Shown: piece after piece, positions 13,588 through 19,540 of the stretch
Layout of the letters: every line of letters starts with the position of its first letter
Numbering within the stretch: the stretch's first letter is position 1
IMG/VR virus record: IMGVR_UViG_3300020596_000124
Location: 1 to 20,004 of that record
Source of the DNA: a virus
Strand: one strand, 5' to 3'
DNA: 20,004 nucleotides
The notes under the pieces: model-generated
What the model was told of the DNA's origin: nothing
The model's database searches: none
The model's input: only the letters and a program-made list of their open reading frames with translations
Program-made: the position numbers and the translations under genes

Positions 13588-13745
13588 GCCATTCGCTCAG
13601 CGGCGTTGTCGCGGCACAATCGTCGCCAGTTAACCTTCTTTATCACCGGTTTCGCCGTGGCGGCTGGCTCCGGATTCGCGTAGGCGGACTGTGACCAGAG
13701 CGCAACGTGGCGCGGCTCGGGCCTTAGGATGTTTTGCTCAGACAT
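13557..13745 (-). CDS. Hypothetical protein, 62 aa
   Basis: Start at ATG 13745 (MSEQNILRPEPRHVALW), eight bases inside the upstream gene, with AAGGCGAG before it. The upstream extension of the frame is a Lys/Arg run antiphase to the neighbouring gene and is rejected. Basic middle region (KKVNWRRLCRDN) and a C-terminal LIEQMEGPR identical to that of the gene at 13178-13456. No family recognised. Confidence 0.55.
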   Translation of the reverse strand: MSEQNILRPEPRHVALWSQSAYANPEPAATAKPVIKKVNWRRLCRDNAAERMALIEQMEGPR

Positions 13746-13962
13746 GACTCGCCTTCTTTTCCTTTTCCTTTTCCTTTTCTTCCCAGATCTCCGCCGCGAG
13801 CACCATCCAAGCCTTCCGCCCGACATGGTCGACTAGGACCTCAATCGCCAGTCGCAGAAATACCCCGGCGACCATCGCAGGGTAATGCTCGGCCGTGCCT
13901 AGTGCGCGCACAGCCGCTTCAAAACGGTCAGCCGCGAGTATTTCTTTAGGTGTTATCGACAT
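13738..13962 (-). CDS. Hypothetical helical protein, 74 aa
   Basis: Start ATG 13962 with AAGGGAGA at good spacing and a 17-bp overlap with the upstream gene. Helical, with a mildly hydrophobic centre (MVAGVFLRLAIEVLVDHVG) and a Glu/Lys-repeat tail encoded by a hexanucleotide tandem repeat. Function unknown. Confidence 0.58.
   Translation of the reverse strand: MSITPKEILAADRFEAAVRALGTAEHYPAMVAGVFLRLAIEVLVDHVGRKAWMVLAAEIWEEKEKEKEKKASHV
13757..13779. repeat. TTTTCC hexanucleotide tandem repeat
   Basis: Three exact TTTTCC units plus a fourth imperfect one on the plus strand. On the coding strand they encode the EKEKEKEK tail of the 74-aa protein. Gain or loss of a unit would keep the frame and change tail length by two residues. 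Confidence 0.7.
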
Positions 13963-14215
13963 TGTCGTCTCCCTTAAATCGAATTGTTGCTACTCGTGAT
14001 TTGTGCCCGTCGGCGGTGACCAGCCAGCCCTCGCTGTAGCTGAATTTGGCGCCAAGTTTCACCAGCTCGCGGTCGCGGTCTGACAGCTCTTCAAAGAAGA
14101 ATCGTTTGCCGGCTCCTAGGCGCCAGTTCTGCACTACAAAGGACTCCGCCTCCTCATCGACACTCACGACGACGGCGGCGAAACCCTTGGTTTCCGTGTA
14201 ACCAGGCTCGCTCAT
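13946..14215 (-). CDS. Hypothetical protein, 89 aa
   Basis: Start at ATG 14215 by an ATGA overlap; the longer open frame is antiphase to the upstream gene. Beta-rich first half (GFAAVVVSVDEEAESFVVQN) and a second half ending GWLVTADGHKSRVATIRFKG, which suggests a small beta-barrel or strand-helix fold. No family recognised. Confidence 0.58.
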   Translation of the reverse strand: MSEPGYTETKGFAAVVVSVDEEAESFVVQNWRLGAGKRFFFEELSDRDRELVKLGAKFSYSEGWLVTADGHKSRVATIRFKGDDNVDNT

Positions 14216-14409
14216 GGCTTCTCCGTTTGCTTGCGCGTGGTGTATGAAATGTCGACCGAGACGCACACGTCGTACGTAGCCCCGCACTTGCCGCAGTCGT
14301 GATCAGTGTCGCCCTCTTGGCCTTCGCCTATCTCCCAGGAGTCGCGCTCGGCATACCCACAGTATGGGCAAATGGCTTGGCCTGTGTATTCGGTGTCAAA
14401 CTCAGACAT
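14212..14409 (-). CDS. Zinc-ribbon protein, 65 aa
   Basis: Clear CPYCG (residues 14-18) and CGKCG (39-43) knuckles 20 residues apart, typical of a zinc ribbon, with an acidic linker between them and a beta strand after (YDVCVSVDISYTTRK). Starts at ATG 14409, eight bases inside the upstream gene. Function unknown. Confidence 0.65.
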   Translation of the reverse strand: MSEFDTEYTGQAICPYCGYAERDSWEIGEGQEGDTDHDCGKCGATYDVCVSVDISYTTRKQTEKP

Positions 14410-14680
14410 ACACGCCCATCTTTCTGGCCAGCGTCACAAGTTTCGTAACCGCCCCGCGCATCGTCTTAAACCCGCGCACGCTGAGCATTGTCTCGCGCGA
14501 GCCGTTCCGAATCGTGAGCCTCGCGATCCATATCGTCTCCTCGTGTGCCACGACCGGGATGTAGCGGCGCGCCGTAAACGCACAGCCAGCCATGCCTTTG
14601 TGGCTGGTTATCCAGTCCCCGGTGGGATATCCGCTTGGGACCCATTCGAAGCCTGCGATTGTTCGCTTTGTTTCGCTCAT
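14402..14680 (-). CDS. Hypothetical protein, 92 aa
   Basis: Starts at ATG 14680 by an ATGA overlap. Contains IAGFEWVPSGYPTGDWITSH near the N-terminus and a basic C-terminal helix (RGAVTKLVTLARKM). The N-terminal pattern (I-x-G-x-x-W then GDW) resembles that of the next gene upstream (VIGGIKWEADPDGDWLA), so the two may be distant paralogues. Function unknown. Confidence 0.58.
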   Translation of the reverse strand: MSETKRTIAGFEWVPSGYPTGDWITSHKGMAGCAFTARRYIPVVAHEETIWIARLTIRNGSRETMLSVRGFKTMRGAVTKLVTLARKMGVYV

Positions 14681-14904
14681 TTGGATAACTCCTCAATCAA
14701 TCGCTGTTCTGCGCAAAGGAGGCGCTCGACGGCGTCCTCGGCCGTTCGTCCCCAGGCCCTCAAGTACCCCTGCGCGTCCCCCAGCGGCACCAGCCGCTCG
14801 CAGACCCATCCAGCCAGGCGGCATTCGAGGAATCTCGCCGGCTCTCGCGCTAGCCAGTCACCGTCCGGGTCAGCCTCCCACTTGATGCCGCCTATGACTT
14901 TCAC
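14677..14904 (-). CDS. Hypothetical protein, 75 aa
   Basis: The GTG at 14904 overlaps the stop of the HTH regulator gene (GTGA) and is chosen on that pattern; an in-frame ATG at 14925 would add seven residues. Contains IGGIKWEADPDGDWLAREPA, then LGDAQGYLRAWGRTAEDAV and a terminal helix. Possibly a distant paralogue of the next gene downstream. Function unknown. Confidence 0.55.
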   Translation of the reverse strand: MKVIGGIKWEADPDGDWLAREPARFLECRLAGWVCERLVPLGDAQGYLRAWGRTAEDAVERLLCAEQRLIEELSK

Positions 14905-15125
14905 AGCTCGCCCGCTTCCGTCCATTCCCGCATCGTTATCCCCATCAGGTCCTCGATGCGCGCCATGAGCCTCGGTGATGGTCGAGCTCGCCCGTAGAGC
15001 CAGCTACAGACAGCCTGCCGACTCACCCCGAGCTCCCGGGCAAGCTGGGTCGCTGAGAGGTGCCCTGGAGGCGTAGGAGGAGGCTGGAGGCGTCTAGAGA
15101 GGAGGATTGAGGCCTTAGATATCAT
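14901..15125 (-). CDS. Cro/CI-like (XRE family) HTH regulator, 74 aa
   Basis: The HTH is clear: LSATQLARELGVSRQAVCSW (residues 23-42), followed by LYGRARPSPRLMARIEDLMG, the usual XRE layout. Only the DNA-binding domain is present, so it is Cro-sized, not a two-domain CI repressor. It is the first leftward gene, with its own promoter (15134-15162) eight bases upstream, facing the rightward promoter. Likely binds the inverted repeats around the two -35 boxes and sets the balance of the two arms. Regulatory target is inferred from position. Confidence 0.78.
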   Translation of the reverse strand: MISKASILLSRRLQPPPTPPGHLSATQLARELGVSRQAVCSWLYGRARPSPRLMARIEDLMGITMREWTEAGEL

Positions 15126-15133
15126 GATTTGAC

Positions 15134-15162
15134 AGACTACTGCCTTAAGCGCGGGCGGTCAA
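15134..15162 (-). promoter_or_regulatory. Leftward sigma70-like promoter of the HTH regulator operon
   Basis: Minus strand: TTGACC and TAGTCT with exactly 17 bases between, and eight bases from the -10 to the ATG at 15125. No Shine-Dalgarno can fit, so the first gene is probably read from a leaderless or near-leaderless mRNA. Confidence 0.68.
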
Positions 15163-15172
15163 CGCCCTTTTT
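15153..15172. promoter_or_regulatory. Inverted repeat with T tract over leftward -35 (operator or weak terminator)
   Basis: gggcg-gtcaa-cgccc followed by five Ts. On the plus strand it has the look of a short intrinsic terminator, but it sits over the leftward -35 box and upstream of, not after, any rightward gene. It shares the GTTGAC core with the palindrome at 15211-15225, so an operator is the better reading. Confidence 0.4.
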
Positions 15173-15210
15173 AGCGGTCGGGGAAAAGCGACACCGCGGC
15201 AAACATAATT

Positions 15211-15225
15211 GTTGACGGCGTCAAC
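15211..15225. promoter_or_regulatory. Perfect inverted repeat over rightward -35 (operator candidate)
   Basis: gttgacg-g-cgtcaac: two 7-base arms around a single central base, containing the rightward -35 (TTGACG, 15212-15217). A protein bound here would occlude the promoter. The XRE-family product of the divergent gene is the natural candidate. Confidence 0.6.
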
Positions 15226-15240
15226 CTGCGGGACTAGATT
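15212..15240 (+). promoter_or_regulatory. Rightward sigma70-like promoter, leaderless
   Basis: TTGACG and TAGATT separated by 17 bases; seven bases (gattccc) from the -10 to the ATG at 15248. Transcription should begin at or beside the ATG. The same arrangement, with a similar gene start, recurs at 19272-19307. Confidence 0.72.
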
Positions 15241-15247
15241 GATTCCC

Positions 15248-15460
15248 ATGAGCAACACCGCAAACCACGACGACGTAACCCCCACCGAGCACGGGCTAGC
15301 TCTCGACCTAGCACGGGACGATTACTACACCGGCGAGACCACGGCCCGCTGTGAGTGCTGCGATGCCCGCGTCGAGCTAGACACGATGGCTCCCGGCATC
15401 GGTGGATACGCTCACTGTCACGAGTGCACCGAGAGCCGCAAGGCGGAGGTGGCAGCGTGA
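15248..15460 (+). CDS. Zn-ribbon-like protein, 70 aa, first rightward gene
   Basis: The start ATG lies seven bases after the -10 box, so no ribosome site is possible. The protein has an acidic N-terminus (HDDVTPTEHGLALDLARDDY) and a metal-binding pair CECC (34-37) and CHEC (55-58). The first codons (MSNTAN) resemble those of the other leaderless gene at 19307 (MSNATN). TGATG junction with the next gene. Function unknown. Confidence 0.62.
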   Translation: MSNTANHDDVTPTEHGLALDLARDDYYTGETTARCECCDARVELDTMAPGIGGYAHCHECTESRKAEVAA

Positions 15461-15663
15461 TGAGCACGACGTACAATGTCGCGCTGGTAGCCAAAGACGG
15501 CACTCGCAGTGTGATTGCGGGTGGCTTTACGAGCCTCACGGTCGCAACGCTCTGGGCTTTTTCGCACCAACACTTGCTGTTTGAACAGCTCGTCGCAGAG
15601 CCCGCGCATCGCGCGCTGAGGCCACAAGGGCGGACCCGGGCGCAGAGAGCGGGGTTGACATGA
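15460..15663 (+). CDS. Hypothetical protein, 67 aa
   Basis: The ATG overlaps the previous stop (TGATG) after GGAGGTGGCAGC. A strand-rich start (TTYNVALVAKDGTRSVIAGG), then a helical and basic tail. The next gene starts by ATGA overlap with its stop. No family recognised. Confidence 0.5.
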   Translation: MSTTYNVALVAKDGTRSVIAGGFTSLTVATLWAFSHQHLLFEQLVAEPAHRALRPQGRTRAQRAGLT

Positions 15664-15857
15664 GGCACTACACGGTCGCATGGGGCCACGAGTATGAAAG
15701 CGTCGCGGATTACTACTTGTGGGACGAGGTTATCTCAGCCGTGAAGCTGTTGCTGACGCAAGGCACGCAGTGCAAAGTATTCAGCTCGGATTTCGATTAT
15801 GATCACGACGGGTTAACAGAGGAACAGTTGGACCAATTGGAGGAAATAAGATCATGA
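15660..15857 (+). CDS. Hypothetical acidic protein, 65 aa
   Basis: Begins MRHYTVAWGHEYESVADYYL and ends in an acidic helix (LTEEQLDQLEEIRS). The opening HYTVAWGHEYESV resembles a short strand pattern seen in the neighbouring 67-aa product. ATGA junctions at both ends. Function unknown. Confidence 0.52.
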   Translation: MRHYTVAWGHEYESVADYYLWDEVISAVKLLLTQGTQCKVFSSDFDYDHDGLTEEQLDQLEEIRS

Positions 15858-16411
15858 ACAAACAGGAATTAGAGAACTGGTCGGGCGCGCTCAGTGTCGT
15901 ACTGAGCGGGTTTTTCCAGGCGTGCCAGCACGACCTGGAGGACCAGATGCTGATTATCGCCCTCGCGACAGGCGATCACGGCACCCCCCTACGCGACGCT
16001 GCGCAGGACGCCATCGCGGAGTCGACGGACACGGGCGAAATCGTCACGCTGCGCTACTCCGATGAGGCGTACGGTGTGCTGAGAGGCAGCTGCGAGGATT
16101 GGCGCGCTACGCCGGCATTTGAGGACCTGCACTATTACGGAGGGAACCTGGAGAGGCCCTGGCACGTCGTGCTCAAGCACGAGTTCCGCGAAATGAGCAG
16201 CCTTGAAGGCGAACCGCCGTTTGACCAGGCTCCGCTCTCGCGGGAAGCGAAGCTCGGCGCTGCTCGCGAAACGCTTCAGCTGGCGGCGAGCACGCTGCGC
16301 AAGCTGGGCACGACCGGTGGACACTGCCCTGAGCTCGTGAATGCCGCTGCGGAGGTCGAGTCGATTTTCGACTGGCTGTATTTGCCTAAGCAAGGAGGTC
16401 AGTATGAGTGA
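15854..16411 (+). CDS. Hypothetical protein, 185 aa
   Basis: Starts by ATGA overlap after GAGGAAATAAG. Two parts can be seen: residues 1-110 of mixed structure (LSVVLSGFFQACQHDLEDQM, then EIVTLRYSDEAYGVLRG), and a helical C-terminal half (EAKLGAARETLQLAASTLRK, then ELVNAAAEVESIFDWLYLP). No family or catalytic motif recognised. As part of the early rightward operon that carries the recombination gene it is likely expressed early. Confidence 0.55.
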   Translation: MNKQELENWSGALSVVLSGFFQACQHDLEDQMLIIALATGDHGTPLRDAAQDAIAESTDTGEIVTLRYSDEAYGVLRGSCEDWRATPAFEDLHYYGGNLERPWHVVLKHEFREMSSLEGEPPFDQAPLSREAKLGAARETLQLAASTLRKLGTTGGHCPELVNAAAEVESIFDWLYLPKQGGQYE

Positions 16412-16601
16412 AGAGCTTTTGGGGACGCGCCGGTACACTGTCAGCTACACAGGGGGGGAGTGGGCCCTAATCGTCCGCGCCGCCTCCCTTCAGGGCAAAG
16501 ACCCCTTTAGTTGGCTCCGGCAAGCTAGCGTCCGCGCGGCCAAGGCTAATCTCACGAAGGCTGGGCGTCACTCAGCGCCACTTACACGGAGGTCAGCATG
16601 A
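16404..16601 (+). CDS. Ribbon-helix-helix-like small protein, 65 aa
   Basis: Start ATG 16404 is fixed by AAGGAGG six bases upstream, inside the end of the preceding gene. The sequence RRYTVSYTGGEW could form the ribbon strand, ALIVRAASLQGK helix A and PFSWLRQASVRAAKANL helix B, similar to RHH/DUF1778-type DNA-binding proteins. The tail is basic. The assignment is by pattern only. The gene overlaps the exonuclease-annealase start by ATGA. Confidence 0.5.
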   Translation: MSEELLGTRRYTVSYTGGEWALIVRAASLQGKDPFSWLRQASVRAAKANLTKAGRHSAPLTRRSA

Positions 16602-18157
16602 CGAATTTATCATCAGAGCTTTTGCAGGGCGTAGGGGCTTGTGAGGCCGGGTTGGAATCGCTGCTTCAGGCATCCGTAGACATCAACGAGCGGAAAGCGC
16701 TCCCGGTCAAGCTCGTCGACCTAGCGTCAATCTACTGGAGCGCCTGGCATGCGTCAGCCGACACTGACGTTGGTGCTGCGTTTGAAACCACCATTGCGGC
16801 CGTCTCTCGCATCAGCGGAGGCAGCTCGGTCAACGTCGCTGTCTGTGTTGACTCGCCGCCCTACAAACGCAACGCGATTGCCAAAACATACAAGGCGCAG
16901 CGCGAGGCCTCGCCGCCTATGGCTGTGGAGCAATACCGGCGCACCCAAGAGAGGCTCCGGAAAGATGGCTATCTTGTTTGGAGCTGCAAAGGCTTCGAAG
17001 CAGACGACCTCATAGCCACGGCGGCCGCTCAGCTACGCGCCAAGCACGAAGTGCGCGTCTACAGCGCGGACAAAGACTTGTTGCAGCTCGTCGGCTTTAA
17101 CGTCGTGGTTGTGCGACGCGAGCGAACCGAGGATGGCAGCAGGCTCGTCGATTTCGATGCCGAGGCCGTGAAGGCCAAGATGGGCGTCTACCCGAACATG
17201 CTGCGCGATTTGCTCGCAATGGCCGGAGACAAAAGCGACAACGTTCCAGGAATCCCCGGCGTAGGCCCCGCGAAGGCAGCGGCCCTGCTCATCAAGTACG
17301 GGACGCTGGCCGAGGTCCTGCTTTGTGCCGACGAAATCCCAGGCAAGCTGGGGGAGGCCATCTGCCAAAACGTTGAGCAGGCTTTGCTGAGCCGGCAGCT
17401 CGTAACGCTCTACACCGACGCACCCATCGATGCGCAAGAGGTATTCGCAGAACGAAAAACCGAACCACTCACGGAGAACTACGAAGCCATGGAAGAGACA
17501 CACGAAGCAGAGCCCAAATCCGACACGCAGAACGAGAGACCGAGCGAGCCGCCGCCTGCGCCACACGTGGAGGGCGAGCCGGTGGGCGAACGCCGCACAC
17601 CAACGGCGCCCACTCAAGCGCCGGCTCAAGCGATTGAGTTAGCCCACGCGGCCCCTTGGCAACTTCAGCTTGAGCCTCGGGATTCTAACGGGGCGTGGAA
17701 GCTAGCAAACATGCTTTATAATTCGCGCCTTTATTCGGCATTCTCCTCCCCTGAGGCCATTCTGGCCGTGCTGCTTCGAGGCCGCGCGCTCGGCATTGAT
17801 GCCACGACAGCGCTCTCGTCGTTCCATGTCATCGAGGGTCGGCCGTCGATGTCCGCTGCGCTCATCGTTGGGCTTGTGCTCCGCTCCGGCCTGGCCGAAT
17901 ACTTTGATTGTGTGGAAACAACGGCGGAGGGAGCAGTCTGGACGACCAAGCGTAAAGGCGCGAAGCATGAGGCAAGAAACAGCTTCACGATTCAGAACGC
18001 GCAAGCGGCCGGCCTGGCGGGAAAAGGGAATTGGCTGAAATACACAGCAACGATGTTAAGATGGCGCGCAGGCGTTGAGCTGGCACGGTTCGTTTATCCC
18101 GACGTTGTCTCGGGGATTTTAAGCGTGGATGAGGCTTCAGAAGGAGAGTTAATGTGA
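16598..18157 (+). CDS. Fused FEN-family 5'-3' exonuclease and RecT-like annealing protein (519 aa)
   Basis: One uninterrupted frame with two domains. Residues about 37-285 match the 5'-3' exonuclease of PolA/T5 FEN type: D41 (VDLAS), D85 (CVDSPPYKR), E134/D136/D137 (FEADDLIA), D158/D160 (SADKD), and D211/D214 in GDKSDNVPGIPGVGPAKA, the helix-3-turn-helix region. Residues 286-351 are an acidic, Pro-rich linker. Residues 352-510 resemble RecT-type annealases: LLRGRALGIDATTALSSFHV, IEGRPSMSAALIVGLVL, SFTIQNAQAAGLAGKGNWLK, then ARFVYPDVVSGIL. The exonuclease would make single strands and the second domain anneal them, a job split between two proteins in Exo/Bet and RecE/RecT. GGAGG precedes the ATGA-coupled start. 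Both domain calls come from motifs; the fusion is seen directly. Confidence 0.82.
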   Translation: MTNLSSELLQGVGACEAGLESLLQASVDINERKALPVKLVDLASIYWSAWHASADTDVGAAFETTIAAVSRISGGSSVNVAVCVDSPPYKRNAIAKTYKAQREASPPMAVEQYRRTQERLRKDGYLVWSCKGFEADDLIATAAAQLRAKHEVRVYSADKDLLQLVGFNVVVVRRERTEDGSRLVDFDAEAVKAKMGVYPNMLRDLLAMAGDKSDNVPGIPGVGPAKAAALLIKYGTLAEVLLCADEIPGKLGEAICQNVEQALLSRQLVTLYTDAPIDAQEVFAERKTEPLTENYEAMEETHEAEPKSDTQNERPSEPPPAPHVEGEPVGERRTPTAPTQAPAQAIELAHAAPWQLQLEPRDSNGAWKLANMLYNSRLYSAFSSPEAILAVLLRGRALGIDATTALSSFHVIEGRPSMSAALIVGLVLRSGLAEYFDCVETTAEGAVWTTKRKGAKHEARNSFTIQNAQAAGLAGKGNWLKYTATMLRWRAGVELARFVYPDVVSGILSVDEASEGELM

Positions 18158-18717
18158 GCACGATTCACACCAGGTTCTTTGGCAAATTCAAGGAATCGCC
18201 GTCGTGTTGGGAGTGGTTGGCCTATCGTGACCGCAAGGGGTACGGGAGGTTTATGGTGCCCGGAAGCAAGACGTCGCTAGCTCATCGATTTTCATGGGAG
18301 TTGCATCGCGGGCCAATTCCGACCGGAATGTGCGTCCTTCACAGGTGCGACAACCCGCCATGCGTCAACCCTGCCCATTTATTCCTGGGCACCCTTCAGG
18401 ACAACGTGCGCGATATGATTCAAAAGGGTCGAGGGTCGAACGGAAATAGAGCGATTACTCATTGCCCATCGGGGCATGCGTATAACAGTGAGAACACTTA
18501 TCAGCACAACGGGCGGCGGTCGTGCAAGGAATGCAGTAGGAGCGCCGTGCGTAAGCGGCGCTCTCTCGGCGCTGAACAGGAAAGAGCCCGCGCGCGTGAG
18601 CTCTATCACGCCAATCTAGAAGAGGCGCGCAGGAAGGGGCGAGAGAAGGCGAGGGCGCGATGTGTAAAGAAGCGCTCCACGAAAGGGCCAGACGAGCTCA
18701 CGGATGGTGAAGAGTGA
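18154..18717 (+). CDS. HNH homing-type endonuclease with second Zn site (187 aa)
   Basis: The HNH_3 core LAHRFSWELHRGPIPTGMCV, LHRCDNPPCVNPAHLFLGT and DNVRDMIQKGRG carries H44, H63, N72 and H75. An additional cluster HCPSGHAYNSENTYQHNG then CKECSR (C104, H108, C124, C127) is common in phage HNH proteins. The C-terminus is a long basic helix. Starts with GTG overlapping the exonuclease-annealase stop (GTGA) after GAAGGAG. Paralogue of the gene at 7489-7989. It is probably a mobile free-standing endonuclease. Confidence 0.88.
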   Translation: MSTIHTRFFGKFKESPSCWEWLAYRDRKGYGRFMVPGSKTSLAHRFSWELHRGPIPTGMCVLHRCDNPPCVNPAHLFLGTLQDNVRDMIQKGRGSNGNRAITHCPSGHAYNSENTYQHNGRRSCKECSRSAVRKRRSLGAEQERARARELYHANLEEARRKGREKARARCVKKRSTKGPDELTDGEE

Positions 18718-19235
18718 GCAGCGACATCACTTGCCTGATTCCGGCCCTGTGCGAGGCTCACCGTATCGGCCGCCAGGCTGTGGATAAATGGGGGGACCGC
18801 GAACAGGTGAGGGTCGCCATCGGCGAGCTCGCCGAGCTAATTGCCGAACTCGCTCAGGCCGGGCGCGGCAGACACACCGAGGAGGCCCTAACCGAGGAGG
18901 TGGCGGACGCTCTCATCGTGTTGATGCAGCTCGTCGACATGCAGGGGCCTGCCAATGTGGCCCACGTCATGCTCGGCAAGCTGGCCCGGCTTCAGGGGCG
19001 CATCGATGCGGAGCCGACAATAGCGGCGGAGATTGACGCCCTCGAGGAGCGGCTAATCGCGCGGCACGGCCTCAATTATGGCCAGCTTCGCCATCTGGAG
19101 GGCAAGCCCGACAATCAGAGGCAGCTACTGGCTCTCCTCCACGCCTGGGCCGACAATCCGGACGAGGTGGACCGCGTAATCAGCGGCGTTCCGTACGGTG
19201 CGCGGGCGGTAGCGAAAACCCGTGAATCTGGCTGA
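18714..19235 (+). CDS. MazG-like NTP pyrophosphohydrolase (173 aa)
   Basis: Residues about 25-75 have the all-alpha NTP pyrophosphatase signature: IGELAELIAELAQAG (E38, E41, E45), then LTEEVADALIVLMQLV (E62, D65), the ExxE and ExxD metal sites. Family members hydrolyse (d)NTPs to monophosphates, and phage versions may also lower alarmone or aberrant nucleotide levels. A helical C-terminal extension of about 90 residues (LARLQGRIDAEPTIAAEIDA; RQLLALLHAWADNPDEVDRV) is of unknown role. GTG start, GTGA overlap with the HNH gene. Last gene before a new promoter. Confidence 0.72.
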   Translation: MSSDITCLIPALCEAHRIGRQAVDKWGDREQVRVAIGELAELIAELAQAGRGRHTEEALTEEVADALIVLMQLVDMQGPANVAHVMLGKLARLQGRIDAEPTIAAEIDALEERLIARHGLNYGQLRHLEGKPDNQRQLLALLHAWADNPDEVDRVISGVPYGARAVAKTRESG

Positions 19236-19254
19236 ATCGCGAGAATCGACCGAC

Positions 19255-19270
19255 CCCCTGAAAATAGGGG
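19255..19270. other. Short hairpin upstream of promoter
   Basis: cccct-gaaaat-agggg forms a 5-bp stem with a 6-base loop, 19 bases after the MazG-like stop and directly before the next -35 box. No T tract follows, so it may be a weak terminator, a 3'-end stabiliser or an operator. Confidence 0.35.
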
Positions 19271-19271
19271 C

Positions 19272-19299
19272 TTGACTCGTACGGCAAAGGGAGTACAAC
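19272..19299 (+). promoter_or_regulatory. Rightward sigma70-like promoter, leaderless
   Basis: TTGACT and TACAAC separated by 16 bases, then seven bases (taagccc) to the ATG at 19307. Layout and first codons match the promoter at 15212-15240, including the ccc directly before ATGAGCAAC. It would give a second rightward transcript starting with the 77-aa protein and the DHH enzyme. Confidence 0.6.
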
Positions 19300-19306
19300 T
19301 AAGCCC

Positions 19307-19540
19307 ATGAGCAACGCGACAAACACGAAAAAGGAAGGTTCAACGATCATGACCAAATCAGAAAAGAAGCAGGTCGACATTTGGAGTGGCACGCTCCAAG
19401 GCCTAGGAAATGACGCCCGATACTGGGACATGCGTCGCACACACGGGGACTATTCCCCGCAGGTCTATTTGCACCTGAAAGGCTGCGCACGCTACCAAGC
19501 GTCGGGCTCTCAGCCCACCACTAAGGAGCAACATAAATGA
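19307..19540 (+). CDS. Hypothetical protein, 77 aa
   Basis: The first ATG is seven bases after the -10 box (leaderless). A second in-frame ATG 14 codons on (MTKSEKKQVDIWSGTLQGLG) is preceded by GGAAGG some nine bases upstream and could be used from a leadered message. Hydrophilic protein with no recognised domain. ATGA overlap with the DHH gene. Confidence 0.58.
   Translation: MSNATNTKKEGSTIMTKSEKKQVDIWSGTLQGLGNDARYWDMRRTHGDYSPQVYLHLKGCARYQASGSQPTTKEQHK

Noticed and set aside
15153-15172. Rho-independent terminator on the plus strand
   Set aside because: The stem is only five pairs and no plus-strand gene ends upstream; it overlaps the leftward -35 box, so an operator is more likely.
17033-17629. 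198-codon minus-strand open frame opposite the exonuclease-annealase gene
   Set aside because: Antisense to conserved nuclease motifs; no recognisable domain and no neighbours on that strand.
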